Source of the DNA: Escallonia rubra
Taxonomy: Eukaryota; Streptophyta; Magnoliopsida; Escalloniales; Escalloniaceae
Assembly (NCBI GenBank): GCA_033065855.1
Contig: JAVXUO010002860.1
Location: 62,001-126,000 of the forward strand
Reading direction: 5' to 3'
DNA length: 64,000 nt
The position numbers and the translations under genes are program-made. Under the pieces are notes generated by a model. That model searched no databases. It was not told the origin of the DNA and saw only the letters and a list, made by a program, of their open reading frames with translations. Shown here in pieces: positions 39,490 to 52,700 of this stretch; within the stretch, counting starts at the first letter, position 1, and each line of letters begins with the position of its first letter.

Positions 39490-40720
39490 TGCTATAATAT
39501 AACACACGAAACCTAATTAGGGTATCGCTTCTCAAACTTACCGCCACCGGTACTAATATTCTGTTTAAAACCATTGACAAGAAGAATGTTCGACAAAAAT
39601 ACGCTAAAAGTGCAGTTTTGTGGCGACAAAGATTTGTTAATCACTTTTAACTTTCTTTAAACAATTATGTAGAATGTCATGTATCTTCTTATTTTAAATT
39701 ATCTATTTTCTGCTGTTTATTGACCGACACATATGTCATCCATTAGCCCATTCATTAGCCTGTATGGTATATTTTAGTTTATCTTGGTGTTGTTGTTCTT
39801 AACTACTTGTCTATTTTTCTAAGTGTTAGAAGCAAGCAAGCTTTACAGATAAATGAAGAAGACACGTCTGGCTTTGCTGATGTTGGTATTGCAGGTTGTG
39901 CTTTAGTATTGCCATGCAGTGCTCTAGATTACAGAATTTGGTAATTATTCTATATAGAAAAAATTTGGTCGCAATAATGACAGATTATGGTATGTAAATA
40001 TATTTAGTGACTTTCAAATAGTGATGCTAAAAATACTTTTAAGAATTACCGCTAAAGATGTCTACAAAAATATCAGTAGTAATATTTAGCGACCGTTAAT
40101 AATTATTGCACAGGAGTTGTAAGTTATTTCTATTACTGACGTTGCTGTCAGAAAATTTTATTACACCTAATCGCCTATCACCTAAGGCTATGCTTGCAAG
40201 AAAGTAGCACAAATAATGTTCATCAACTCTTTGAATCTTCACATTTCTTAATCTTACCCAAAAGAAGTTAACTCTTTTTTTTTTTTTTAAATGTTGATTT
40301 ATGTAATCCACACTAACCCTTTAATATGTCCTGAGAGTTAAATTCCATGAATATTTTCTTAACGTACATTCGTATACCGGCTACCGTGAGTGCAAGAACA
40401 ATAATATGATAACTATATCTTATTTGTATCTAATTGAGGCTCTATTAATTTTGTAAAATAAAAAGTTCTACAAAACATTGAAATATGTGAAACAAAAGTT
40501 TGGATGATGACTGACGATGAGGAAACATTAGGCTGCATGAAACAAAGTATCTTTTACAGGGCATGCCTTGTAAAACAATGATGTTAAATAATGAAACTAG
40601 GGGAGAACATTGTGGATCTACTAGCTTGAGTAATAGATGGAAACACAAAGTTATTTTTTAGCCCCCCAGTTAAAACAATTCTGAAAATGGGGCTATTACA
40701 TACGGGCAATTTTAGTACCC
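39490..40720. other. AT-rich intergenic DNA, possibly transposon-derived
   Basis: Words such as agcgacc, gtcgca and gaccgttaataat recur around 39580-40110, recalling the subterminal repeats of CACTA or similar elements. No ends, target duplication or transposase could be fixed. No gene is supported. Confidence 0.3.
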
Positions 40721-40839
40721 GCCTTCTGTAGTTATAGATTAATCTCGTCGCAGTTTTAAGTTACGAATAGCATTCTCACTTTACTTTTGGATTAACCTGT
40801 TTTAGATGTCTTTTAGTAACACTTACGCGTACTTTTTGG

Positions 40840-41346
40840 TAGGAATGCAACTTGGGTGAGTTGAATTTGATTTTTACCCAACTCAAGAAAATCTGTGTTT
40901 TTGAACCCAACACGCTTTAAGCCAAGAAAAAAAATAAATTAATCGGGTTGAATTAAGTTAAATTGAGTGGGTATATCTAGACTTCAATGAATTGATCAAA
41001 ACAAAGTACAACTTCTTTTTTTAAACAAAAAATAGAGTGGTGGCGGCAGCAGCAGGCGGTGGTGGAGGAGGCCAGAGGTGGTGGGCGGCTGCCTGCAGTT
41101 TTAATGGTGGCTGCTGGCGGTGCGACGGCAGGTGATAGCAGTTGGTAATTGTTCTTATTTACGAAATTTATCAATAAAATATGAGTTTTTACCTATACGG
41201 GTTTTAAAAGTCTAACCCAAGATAAGCTGATATACTATGAGCCCGGTCTATCCTAATACATTTTGTAATTAAGTGAGTTGATCGAGTAGAAAGTCATATT
41301 CCTTTTGAGTTGAGTCGGTTAAATCACAAAAATCTAACTAGCCCTA
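40840..41346. mobile_element. non-autonomous hAT-like element (507 bp) with 8 bp target duplication
   Basis: The flanks are ctttttgg on both sides (40832-40839 and 41347-41354). The ends are taggaatgcaac and ...aactagcccta, sharing only a short TAGG/CCTA terminal match, as is common in short hAT derivatives. The interior has acccaactca/gagttgagt words near both ends and a GC-rich patch of ggtggcggcagc repeats (41037-41130). No protein is encoded. Confidence 0.7.
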
Positions 41347-41354
41347 CTTTTTGG

Positions 41355-43275
41355 TGAGATGTATGGAGCAACTATTTAACCAGAAACTTGATAAGAGTTC
41401 CAAGACATGCTCTTAACACATGCTTTATTACCACCAGAGAGGCCAATAATATGGTCCAAATGAGATCTATAGGCTTTTTCAATGGTATGCAAACCTTTGA
41501 AAAGACACAAGAATAGGGTTTGCCTATAATTGAAGCCATGAAAATTTTGCTGAAAGAACAGGAAGGAGGCTGGGGATAAGAATTAGATGGCTACTGGTAA
41601 AGAGGAAAAAAAGTGACCCCAACACTAGTAGAGCACACTCGAGCCTATCATAGATGGCTGCAGAGTCAATATCCCTCCCCCCATTTCAGTGGATCAAAGC
41701 AATGCCCTGACAATCTAGTCACTGTCCAAACAGCACGCGCAACATGTTGAATTTGAGTATGTGACTCCAAATGAAAGAGGAGATGCTCGGTTTGGATTTG
41801 GACAAGTGAACATATTAGACCAAAGATTCGAAGGATCATGTCATCGTGATGATAATGAGTGAAAACTAATTAAGCGCGAAAATCGGGAATCTAATAGCTT
41901 TTCGTTATTTATACTAGTTTTAGGGGACGTCATATGTCATTACGTGTGTTGATATCTACGATGCCCGTGTGCTGGACCTCGTTATTGATTTTTAACGATG
42001 ATGATATCTATTTTTACTTTTGACCAATAAAGAAAGATCGAGAATCTGGTAGCTAGCACTCGTTTAAAATTGTCTCGAACTAGAATTTATTTGAGAATTT
42101 GAAATATTTTACAAACCAAGATTGGAAAAGGAAAGGAATGGAAAGAACCTTTTTTTGGAGATTGATGTGAATCATGCCTTTTTCAACCTTTGACAGCAAC
42201 CCACCGGCCACAAGTTGTTTGCAGGGATAATTATGGGCAAAATTCACAGCTAGCTAAGCATATAAGATGAGGAAAAGTTATTGCCTCTGCACCAAATTGA
42301 GATGTCAATAGACTATCAACCATGGTCAACAGAACTATTCCATACTGGCCCTCACATTCAAACAACTTTAGTGAGATTACCAGCCTCTTTAAGCATTGGG
42401 TTACCACCTTACCCTACACCAGCTTGTCTCATTAGACATTTCTACCAAGTATACTGAGACATCAGTACGGTAATTGATTCATCGACTCTTACTCTTAGGG
42501 AGGTAATAATCATCGTTACCGACTGCATTACACGTATCGCTGACTTTAACAGGTAAATATGTACCATCAAAGTACAACTCCCAGATATTAGTAAATGACA
42601 GAAAGTAAAAGTCTAAAATGTTGTTTGGAAGCTACTACACCGTCTTGGTCTATTCTACTGATTGAATTGCACGTGGATCCATTTTGGTGTAATCTACTAA
42701 GTGAATTACGCGTGTTACTGACTTTAACAAAACAACCTGATATTAAAAGAAGAAAGAAAAGAGGTCTAAATAAGTGCCTTATAAGTCATTTGAAGTTCAT
42801 TCACATGCACGGATAACGTGCGCCACAACACCTAGAATTAAGTGTCATGAATCTAGAATAGTAGGAGTAGAATTCTCTGCTCTACGACACCCTTTACTAG
42901 TAATTGAAAAATACCGTCAAATGTACTTTAGCGATAAAAATATTATAAACTAAAACAATTCTAATGATAATCACGTGCTACTACGAAAACTGTTACAAGA
43001 TAAATACCGTGCGATCTTTATCCAAGACTCTCGGGCATATTAGAGGCTTGTTACAGTGACAACAATCGGATTAGTGCGTTTGAAAATTATGGATCACCAT
43101 CGGCCGCACTGCAGGAGCAATTATGTCCATTTAAGCAAACACTGCAAGAAGATAAGGTTAAGTGGGGGTTGAAGAGGATATTTATATCCTCACTCCTCAA
43201 AGTCTGCCAAAAGAAGAGAATAGATAAGAACAATCTTTCATCATATTACTACTGCAAGGAATATAGATTGTTGCA
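41355..43275. other. intergenic DNA without a supported gene
   Basis: No domain-bearing frame, RNA gene or clear repeat was seen. A short repeated theme, (a/c)tgattgaattgcacgt-gat vs aagtgaattacgcgt-actgact, occurs near 42655-42725. Confidence 0.45.
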
Positions 43276-43279
43276 TGAC

Positions 43280-44584
43280 ACTTTTGTTAATTGGGGTTGG
43301 GTGTAAACCAAATTCATTCTTATCTAAATCTTTTATAAGTACTAACAAGTGTCTCAAATCAAGTGACAATGCAAGATTTGGTTCTTTGTACTCTAGGCTA
43401 GAGAGTGACATAAAGGTTCGATGCTTAAAATTGGATTTGGACCGTAGCGTAATACAAGCCATTAGCTTTCTCGTGCATTTCTAAGTTGGGAAACTTCGTT
43501 AGAACTAGAAAATACTGAATGGTCCGAACCAATAATCTTAACCATTTAAAAATCGTGAGAATATTCTATAATGTTTCACAATTATTTTTGTTAACCGGGT
43601 ATGTACCGGTTGTTCTTATATCTTTTAAAATAATAGCAAGTGTCTGAAATCAAGTGACAATGCAAGAATTTGGTTCTTTTGTACCCCAGAGAGTGACATG
43701 AAGGTCTAATGCTTATAAGTGGATTGATCGTAGCGCCAGTGGCGGAGCTATCACCTGACGGGAGGGGGCCATGGCTCAATTTTTTGGATTTATTTACTAG
43801 TTTTCTATATAATGATATTCATATTTTACAAAAATACTATTATATCGTAAAAGTAATTAATTAGGGATTCCTTTTTTTATTTTCGACTCTTTGTTCCGTC
43901 GGCCGTCATAATCTTCTTCTTCCTCATTCTTTTGTTCCATCTTCACTCTTTCAAATTTTAAAATTTGTTATTACAAAAAAATACAAATGATCAAATTAAA
44001 GCGTTAAGGCGCACCGAGCCTAAGGCGCGCGCCTTCGAAGCGAGGCACAATATTAAAATAAATAAATAATAATAATAATAATAATACACAAAACAATAAA
44101 TTAAATTTAAAAAAAAACACATGACAATTAACTTACATAATCACATTAATAATCACATTAATAATACAAGGTTAGTTCTTTTTTTTTTAGTTTGAATTAT
44201 TGTAAAATATTGTTAACTTACATAATCACATTAATAATACATCTATATAGTAAGTGTTAAGCTTTATTCACGCAAGATTAGTAATTTGTTGTTGATTCAA
44301 CTTACCAAGTAAAACAAATCACTATGAATAAATAAAAATAATTAATAGTCAATTGAATAATTTATTTTGTATTTACCCTATTCAAGGAGTTACGCTAATT
44401 ATAATATGAGCAAAAAATTTTACGCTTTTTTGGCCCCCCTCGATTAGATTTTTTGGATCCGCCCCTGCGTAGTGCAATACCATTATTAGGCTTCTCGTAT
44501 ATTTCTCCGCTAGGAAATTTCATTGGAACTAGAAAGTATTAGATGGTCTGGAACCAATGATCTCGACCACCTAAAATCATTAAA
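43280..44584. repeat. tandem duplication (about 300 bp unit), second copy split by a hAT element
   Basis: Copy A (about 43280-43556) and copy B (about 43584-44584) share ttttgttaa, caagtgtct-aaatcaagtgac-aatgcaag, gagagtgacat-aaggt, and aactagaaa-tactga/attagatggtc. The last blocks of copy B lie beyond the hAT insertion at 43737-44467. Copy A keeps the uninterrupted site, gaccgtagcgtaatacaagcc, where copy B has the element. Confidence 0.8.
43737..44467. mobile_element. non-autonomous hAT element (731 bp)
   Basis: The left end is cagtggcggagc and the right end ggatccgcccctg, imperfect inverted copies of a well-known plant hAT end. The 8 bp flanks are cgtagcgc (43729-43736) and cgtagtgc (44468-44475), one mismatch apart. 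The empty site is preserved in the neighbouring tandem copy (about 43442-43450). The interior is AT-rich with an (AAT)n run at 44058-44085. No transposase is present. Confidence 0.88.
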
Positions 44585-44599
44585 CCGTAACTTCAAAGA

Positions 44600-46727
44600 T
44601 GAAAAAACATAAGAACTAACGAATACATGAATCCATATGAAAAATATATATATAGGGGCGTTTTCGCTTTTTTCTTCAGCTTCATTAAATTATTATTTTT
44701 TCATCTTTCAAATTTTTTTAGAAAAAAAGGGTTTTCTCTTTGGTGTTTTGGTAATACAAGCCTTTTTTGGGAAGGCCCAAACTCTTTGGGTTCACCCCGT
44801 TGGACCTCAGCAGCAGGCCCAGTTGCCGAATTGGGTTGATAACGTGATATCCAATATACGGCCTGTCTCGTGGCTCGTTGCGATTTCGTTCCCGTCTCTT
44901 AATTTCATCGTTTTCTTCATCTTGCTTAAAAGATATTTTATGTGTTTCGTAATTTTTGTCTACTGTGACTTTTAACGAACTTATAGATAAAAATCTGAAC
45001 ATCTAAACATTGACTTGGACTCAAATCATGATTACTTATTACAAGAAAGGTTTGACAAGTCAATACTTGACTAAAAACATCGAATAAAGTCAATGTTTAC
45101 ATATTCAAAATCTATTGCGGTCCAATCAGTAAACGAAAATGGAGTTAAGACTTAGAATGATATTTCACCTCTTGTTAACCAGTTTTTGGTGTTTGGATGT
45201 AATTGTTGAAAGTTTTGAATTTGAATTTTGTACAAATATTTTCCAAAATTAGTTTTGGTACGAGTAAGGTGCACACCTGTTAGCTATTTCTGGTTAATTA
45301 CGGCGAGTTCCCGGTCACTGGCAACCGAAGTCCGGCAATTTCGGCAAGGTTTTGACGATGGTCCGGCGATTGTCCGGTTGTGAGACCTTAATGTTTTGGC
45401 ATTATGACTTTTAGCTAGAAACCTAAGAATTGAAAGCAGGCCAACTTAGTTGAACATAAATGCCATAGACTTTGAATGGGAATTGAGATCTCAGTTTGGA
45501 GCATTTTTCTAGCTACAGTTATCGTGCTTCCTTTCTTCCCAAATACCTGCAAGTCAAAATTTGGCATGCTTCTTATTTAAGTGGCTAAAAACTACGTCCT
45601 TCTTCGATACCCTTACTGCTAAGTGCTTGATCACCAACTTCTTTATAATTCCGTTGCTTATGGAAACGATGCATACTTAATAGAATAACGGGGGTATCAA
45701 TCAAAACTATTGATTTCACCTGATATTTGACCTGGTATTCAGGTCAAAAGCTTTCTAAAGAGGAGGATAAGTCTATCAGATATAAGAATCAATCCTGTTT
45801 TTCATGAATGGTTGACGTGAGAATGAATGCGGGTGACAACTCCAAATGTTGGGGCCGTCTCGTGATGAGTAGATATTGGTGAATTGAGCTTGTGAAGTAG
45901 ATAGTCTCGGAGAACTACTCGAATCCTAATTGTGACATCTAGGCAAGTTATTAAAGGTGAAAGAAACATTCCATCACACAAGATGATTATAGTTTCTCAC
46001 TCTAAATTGGAGTTTGAAGGTAGATGAGTTCGACAATTAGTCTTCATGGTGACTTATCCTTTCTGCAGTCTTACATGAAAGAGTATAAAGTTCCCAATTG
46101 GAGGAAGACGATATAAAGGATGAAATTCCTCTGATACTTCCATCAAGAATTCAATTATCCATGGCTTACCACCACATGCGCTGTGTTTATAACAAGAACT
46201 GTAGGTGCTCTGCTGCAAACAGGTCAGTCCCTGTTGGTGTTGCATGAAGATTAAAAGGAACATCATACTGTACATGGGGAATTCAGTCGAAAAACTGTTG
46301 TTTTGGCACATAAGGTTGAGAAGATTCTTCAGAGTTGTATCAATACCAAAAAAAATCTGCTACACTGGAGGAAATCGAAAACAAGAAATTGAAGCAACGC
46401 ACAAATGTGGTAGAGACACTCCCTCTATTAACAAATTAAGACAAATTCAGATATCTAGTTCAAAAGAAATAAAAGAAGTTTGAAGGGGCAAAATATTTGG
46501 TTTGCGTCGTGTAATTCGTTTGAATCTTGACACAACGTGGGCACGATGTTTCGCTCACTGAGTACCTTCTAGGGCCATTCTTTAGCAACTCAGACTCCAC
46601 ACATCTTTGAAGACACTGTAGACATCCCCAATCAAGACCCTCAGACCATTGTGCCACCTTTTGGTTTTGTCTGGGACGGTACATGCTGTTGCTCTTGTCT
46701 CTGTAGTTCAAGGAACAGCTGAACATA
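44600..46727. other. intergenic DNA without a supported gene
   Basis: Frames on both strands at 44627-45002 overlap a GC-richer patch (44770-44900). They show no known domain. 45290-45395 is rich in tccggcgat/ccggcaat words. 46460-46727 is the downstream side of the CLE gene. Confidence 0.45.
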
Positions 46728-47012
46728 CTAAGACCTGTTATGGATGGGATCAGACCCTTTTCGAACTTTTCTTTTGCTCGACTGGTTTGGATCGAATTTC
46801 TTGCTTGCAACGGCTGGCTTGTTCACCGCGGTTAGGTCTGTCGTGACAACTTCCTCGAGTACACGCTCCCTCAGAGGCCGTAAACGATGGCCTTCTTCAC
46901 TGCATCTTAGAGCAAGTTCTTTGCTTCTCAAGCCAGATACTATATCTGCTTGAACTGCTAACAACCCAATAAAGATAAGAAGGATAAGCAACCTGTGGGT
47001 AGTGAACACCAT
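46728..47012 (-). CDS. CLE45: CLE signalling peptide precursor, CLE45-like
   Basis: A single-exon frame of 94 aa has the CLE layout. A signal peptide comes first (residues 1-22, THRLLILLIFIGLLAVQA), then a variable charged region, then the CLE dodecamer RKVRKGSDPIHN at residues 81-92, almost at the C-terminus. The dodecamer differs from Arabidopsis CLE45 (RRVRRGSDPIHN) by two Arg-to-Lys changes. It shares the unusual Arg at position 4 and Ser at position 7, where most CLEs have Pro. CLE45 acts through BAM3 in root protophloem and in pollen tube heat responses; the same role here is inference. The peptide is cut out of the secreted precursor. Only RS follows the motif. A TATA-like GCTTATAA lies about 90 bp upstream. 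The start is the only ATG that gives a signal peptide. Confidence 0.9.
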   Translation of the reverse strand: MVFTTHRLLILLIFIGLLAVQADIVSGLRSKELALRCSEEGHRLRPLRERVLEEVVTTDLTAVNKPAVASKKFDPNQSSKRKVRKGSDPIHNRS

Positions 47013-49766
47013 ACTTTCTATGCAAACAAAGGGGAGTACAAGAGAGTAGGCAAGACTGAGATTGCAATCCCAAGTGTTACTGATCCATTCTTGCAGTTAT
47101 AAGCCTGGGATTTAGCCTCTTATGGGAGTTGGATGGGACTTTAAAGCATAAAGCAGGGAGGGCCCCAAAATCCATAGAGGAGTTTTGGATTCACCCCAAT
47201 AATCAGCCTGCCATTCAATAACGAATTAAGGCTGTTTCAGAGAATCTGAATAGGATGAATAAAGGTGTTGAACAGCACCACAGAGAAGCTAAGCATCTTT
47301 TTCACTTGTGTTTCCCTACATTCCTCTGCTTTTGTCTAGTAAACAAGGACCAATCCAGTCTCTTGGAATCCTCGCCACCTAGCCACATCACCCGACCATG
47401 CTTACATTACATGTTCATTCCAAAGACATGCAGATTAATATATTCTCCCAAATCTGCAGATTCCTTTGCAGCAAGGATGTTTTGGTAAATCAGTGTTCCT
47501 TTGTCATTAAGAAAGGACTGTTTGATAGCCTAGAGCCAAAGCCAAAAACTACCGATGGCTGCTGGCTCTGCTAGTGGGAGCTCGGAATTTGATGCATATT
47601 CTATACGCCTTCCTGTCTCGGTTGTCCTTTAGTACTCCAATTACGGATAACTCTTATGATTATTCCGCTTCCCTCCAAAGCCATATTGATCATTTTTTGA
47701 GACTATCCGTCCGTGTATGCGATGTCTTTTTATTCTTCCAGGTGTACCCGTTTGGATACGCCTTAGGTTGTAATGGTTTTGGTAATTATTCACCAAGAAA
47801 AACGAGATCATGTCATACAGAAGAATGGGATGGAAAAGCAGGGAGAATAGAACACATCCCTAAAAAAACAAACACTTGCTTTATGCCATTTCGAGATCTC
47901 ACTTTAGAATTCCAAGCTCTCTACCCTATGCAACAAGTATTGCAGCCTTCGTTCCTTGTGCTAAATGTGTTCTTTATGCTTTTCTTTCTTCTTTTTTCAG
48001 TTGCCCAGTTCCAATTCCCGTATGACTCACTTCCACACACACACACAACCTTCCTCTCTAAATTTGCAATTTACTTCCACACTTATCCAGGTAGACCATC
48101 TTTCTCCTTTGTTTTCTTTTGATATTATAGAACACGACACCACATGCAAGTTGGAACATTCCAAAGCTCAGATTCTTATGCTTTATCGAAATTGCATGAT
48201 GGGTTTCAATGGCGACTCAATGTTAAGGTGGACTGGTCATGGTCCAAGCAATGATAACCTCACCTAAGCTGTGTTTTTAATTGGCTCATTTCTTGCTTTT
48301 CATCCTTCAATTAAAGTGAAAGAGCGTCCGAATAGTTGCTTTCTAGCTATTTCGCATCCTCTCTAGCTTCAGTCCCCGTAGCATGCAGGATCATACCTTC
48401 ATGATCTCTGTATACTACTTCCATTCAGCCAAGGGTAGTTCTTAAGTATGTAACTCAACCTCATCAATTTAGGACGGCTCAGCTCAGCGCGTGAGCCTCT
48501 CAACTTTGCGTTCACGTAGATTACCAGTTTTCTTGAATTGTGCACGATTGGGTGGTCCAGTGCACGAGCCTTCCATATTGAACGTTTTGTGGCGATTTTT
48601 GACGTAATGGCTATTCCTCAAACTAATTGTTCAAGCAAATTTACTTCCGTCTACAACTTAAATGGAGTTGGAGTTGTTCCAATCAATCAAATTCTTATGC
48701 TTTTGTTCAACTTGTACTCCTTTCAGTTCACAATTAGAGCTCCGCTGTGAAAGCTGGAACATTTTATGAGCAAAATTTCAAAAGGATCTATGTGAATGAT
48801 TATGTCAAGTAAGTTCATTCAGCAGACCTTTTGCTTGTAACCCGTACGTACTTCTTTACCGCTACTGTACTTATTAGATCCTCTCAGTAAAGTACTTTCT
48901 AATGGAATCCCAAATGGGTGGTAGGATATTGTCCTCTACTATTAAAGCCAAAGAGTTTGAAGCTGAATTAATTTTTGGAACTTGCAATGGTAGCTTTATG
49001 GATTCTTATGTTAAGTATGGTCTTTGAGCGTTGGCCTTCCATAACTTTAGTGCAAACAACGATGGGTCCATTATGACTGAGCCCTGGTCCTCAATGCTCA
49101 TGGTGATTAAGATCCCGAGAAGAACAAATAAAAAACGGAAAGAGAAGTAAGCAAAGCCAGACTTGTGTGTGCTTCAGATTTCATCGGTCCTTTCGATGTC
49201 GGTCATTTTACCCTACCTATTATTATGACATATCGGGTCACATCCTATCCTATCCGACTGAATAACTTTGCACACCAAACGCCGCGTCTCAACTGGGGCA
49301 CCTGAAATCATGTTTGTTTAAAAGAGCTTGTGCCTATGTCGACAGTAAAATTTTGGCTAGCTTTGATTCTCAATAACACTCCTAGTTACCGTCTGGAAAT
49401 CTAACACGCGGAAACATCAATTGTGGGATAAGGGTGTCTGTCTCAGGTGACCACGGGGAAAAATATAGGATCAACTAAGACCACTACATCAGCTTGATTA
49501 CTTCGGCTTTTCTAAGCTTACAGAAAGAAAGAGCGATGGATCAATCATGATAAAGCATGAAAAGAAAATAAAAGAACTACAGCAGATTTATAGCGGCATG
49601 CTGCAAGAAGCGGCGTCAATATAGACAACAGACAGAGATTAGCGAATATACTTTTGAAAACTTGTTCAGTTAAGAGCTCGATGGTCTTTCCGAGCAGCCG
49701 GTTACAAACGTGCCAAAACCTCCCCTTTTCAATGACATGGACAGTGGTTGCAGGAGTGCATAGCCA
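47013..49766. other. CLE upstream region and intergenic DNA
   Basis: The + strand frame at 47574-48122 (182 codons) shows no recognised domain and has uneven composition. I leave it uncalled. No RNA gene or clear repeat was seen in this stretch. Confidence 0.45.
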
Positions 49767-52700
49767 TTAAACATGTTCCTGCTGCGGTGTCACAGTGGAT
49801 GCCGGTGCTGATGCTATTGTAAACTGCAGACCCCTACTTTGCCCTGCTTGTAGCACAAATGCGAAGTGTGTTGCTGCCAATGCTGCAGCCTCCTGTTTCA
49901 CAAAGTACAAGCACTTCAGTGACATTTCCAAATAGTATGAACTCTTTATCATGGATGGATCCCACTATTCTAAACACTCCCGAGTGAGGGAATTTAGGAA
50001 ACAAATGAAAATCCACACTCAGTTTTCAAATGCGGAAATTCGTGGTATTTGATCAAGGATAAGAAACAGGCATAAGATTATGGTTGACACCGATCTGATT
50101 AACCTGAAGACACGACTAACCTGTCTTTGTCTGCGACGCTGCAAGATACTGATGGCCCAGGCCATGATGTAGCAGGGCAGCAGAAACCCAGCAGCACGAA
50201 GCAAGAAAAGCTGCGAGCATTAATCATTAGCAGAGTGGACTCACTTACAAACCATAAAGCAATTAAATGCACGTATAGACCATGTCAATAGCTAAATCCC
50301 CTTACTGAAAAAAAAGTAGCCGCGTCTTCCTCTCCATCAGCATCTGTTACAGTAAATGCATGGCGCAATAGAAGAAGAGCCATTAACTGTCATGCAGAAC
50401 CAGTTATGTTAGAAACCTTAACCGCAAGAAGCATTCAGTGAAAGGACATTTTATGAATTGTGGTTCTGAAGGCTTACGATTAGAGCAACTGAGCGGCAAA
50501 ATGCAGCTCCTGTGGCATTCGAAGCATTGTAATCATCATATTCAGCTTCCAGAAACTGGCGTTCTGCCTCAGCAATAGCCAAAAGGCGAGGATCGTGCAA
50601 ATCCAAAGGGGAGCCAGATATTTGCCATCCTCCCCTGCAAGATATATCAAATAAATGATGAATGATGAAAAAGGTATATGATCATGCTGAATCTTCTACA
50701 TTTATATACTGCTGGGGCATTTGTCATCCGAAATAAGAATAGTTGTACGAACATCGCTTATTGCGTTTCAAGGAAAACTGAACAATTACTATTAATTAAT
50801 TATACAATGCCCAAAAAAAGGGTCTAGATAAACAATGTTACCCAATATCTATAGTAGTCTCTTCTGGACGAGGAGGAGGAGCAATATAACCAGGCTGGTA
50901 AGGCTGTAAATTGATAACCAAAAAACTACAATTAAAAAGGTGAAGACAACACAAAAGGTGCAACCGCACGAACGGTGCAACACAAAAGGTGAAGACAACA
51001 CCAAGGTGCAACCAATAAGCATGGCTAAGCCCCTAACATATGAGCAATAAACACACCTGATGACAAATCTCGCAAGTTATATCTCCTTTTTCATCGCACC
51101 AATGTTGAACACACTTTCTGTGAGCATACTGCATAAAAGGCATCATGATATGAACCATAATCAGTAAATCCATGAGAAAGAAATATAAAGTGCGAAGCTT
51201 ATTCATATCCACATTAGAATTTCCCAAGCAATATGTCGAATTAAGGAAACAACTGGCAATCACGAATAACAGCTCAGCTTGTGGTTTAAGAAAATCCTTA
51301 ACGAGGCAAAGAGTCAAAAGTAAAGTGCCTAGTCTGACATAAAAATAGAACTAAAAAGATAGACTCAACCACTGAAGTAATTAACTGTAATCACTTGTCA
51401 AAAGAAAGTTGAAACTTACCATAAACCTGTGCTTGGGGCGGGGGATTTATATTAGAGCCAGGGAGCGAAGAGCAGCATCAGACATTATATTTCAGGTGCA
51501 CAAGGTAAGCGCCTCATCTAGCCCCAGAAATTTCTTCTTTTTTCTCTATTCAAATTATTTTTTTTGGTTGGGTGGGGAGGATGTTTCTCTATTCCTTCTC
51601 TATCTCTCTAGTCTTTGGTGGGGTGGGGTAGGGGAATATAAATTAGACTCGAAGTAAAGTAGCAGCAACATACAAATTTGTTAAGACTAGCAGGGTAAAC
51701 GCATTGTCGCATAGCCTAATCAAAGTATTGTGTTTAGTCATTGTCATGCCTTACGAGAATGGGTTGAGAAGTGACACTCAGAGAAAATGACACTAGATCT
51801 TACCTAAAGAAAGACATTTCTCGCAGCAAAATGGGGGAATCAATCCCTATCACAAGCTCCATGTTCCAAAGAGAAGAATCTATGCACACTGTCTGAACAT
51901 AACATAGGTAGAGAACAAGACGGAAAGGAAAGAAGAGGTCCAGTTCCTCTGCCTCTTGCTCTCATTGACTCCTCTAAGATACTCGAGACCTCATTTTCCC
52001 CTTTCTTCCTCCTTTCTATGATCAGCCCTTTAACCTTGTCTCTGGCTGTGGACAGCAGCGACAGCTTCACCTCTCTCCCACCCTTAGCTGCAAGGAGCGG
52101 GAGCGGGGTGGGGGCAGGGGCAGAAGTGGGAGCGGGGGAGCATAAGCATCCAGAAGCATCCGAGTTGGTAGCGGCTTTGCTCAAGCAATATTATGTATAT
52201 TTTTATTCAATCAAAATTTTTTATAATGTATTTTAAATGCTTATAATAAATATACACACGCGCACATGTGAAGTCTCATTTGCTTAATATTATAGCTCCC
52301 AGCTGCTCTATGTTTTTGTTAAGCAGAAAAGATATAATGCGTGAAGTACTTACGCAACGCTTTTTGGCTAACAGACTAGTCATATAAGAGTCTAACGTGG
52401 CCACACCACAATCATGTACCCCCCTTTGACCAAAGGACTACGAAAGACCCACTCCCACGTGCCTCCCAGTCCCAGCAAAGTGACCTGCCCTTGTAAATAT
52501 CAGAACCAAGAACAACTTATTTTTCTCTTAGCCCAATGCTTGGTCGGCATTGTCTTCCGTTTTCTCTTTGAATACCCTTAACATATATTAAGGATGACCC
52601 ATAAGAAAATTTGTGTCAGCAAGAGGGAAGAATCTGAGGCTACTTAAGTTCACGATTCAAACCCACCCGGGATCACGCTCCCAACAAACTCCCAAGTTAG

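Noticed and set aside
44627-45002. Overlapping frames on both strands with WVDNVISNIRP-like residues
   Set aside because: They looked exon-like at first but match no family I know, and they are open on both strands.
47574-48122. 182-codon frame between the CLE and RINGv genes
   Set aside because: No recognisable domain, uneven composition and no splice context; a chance frame is more likely.
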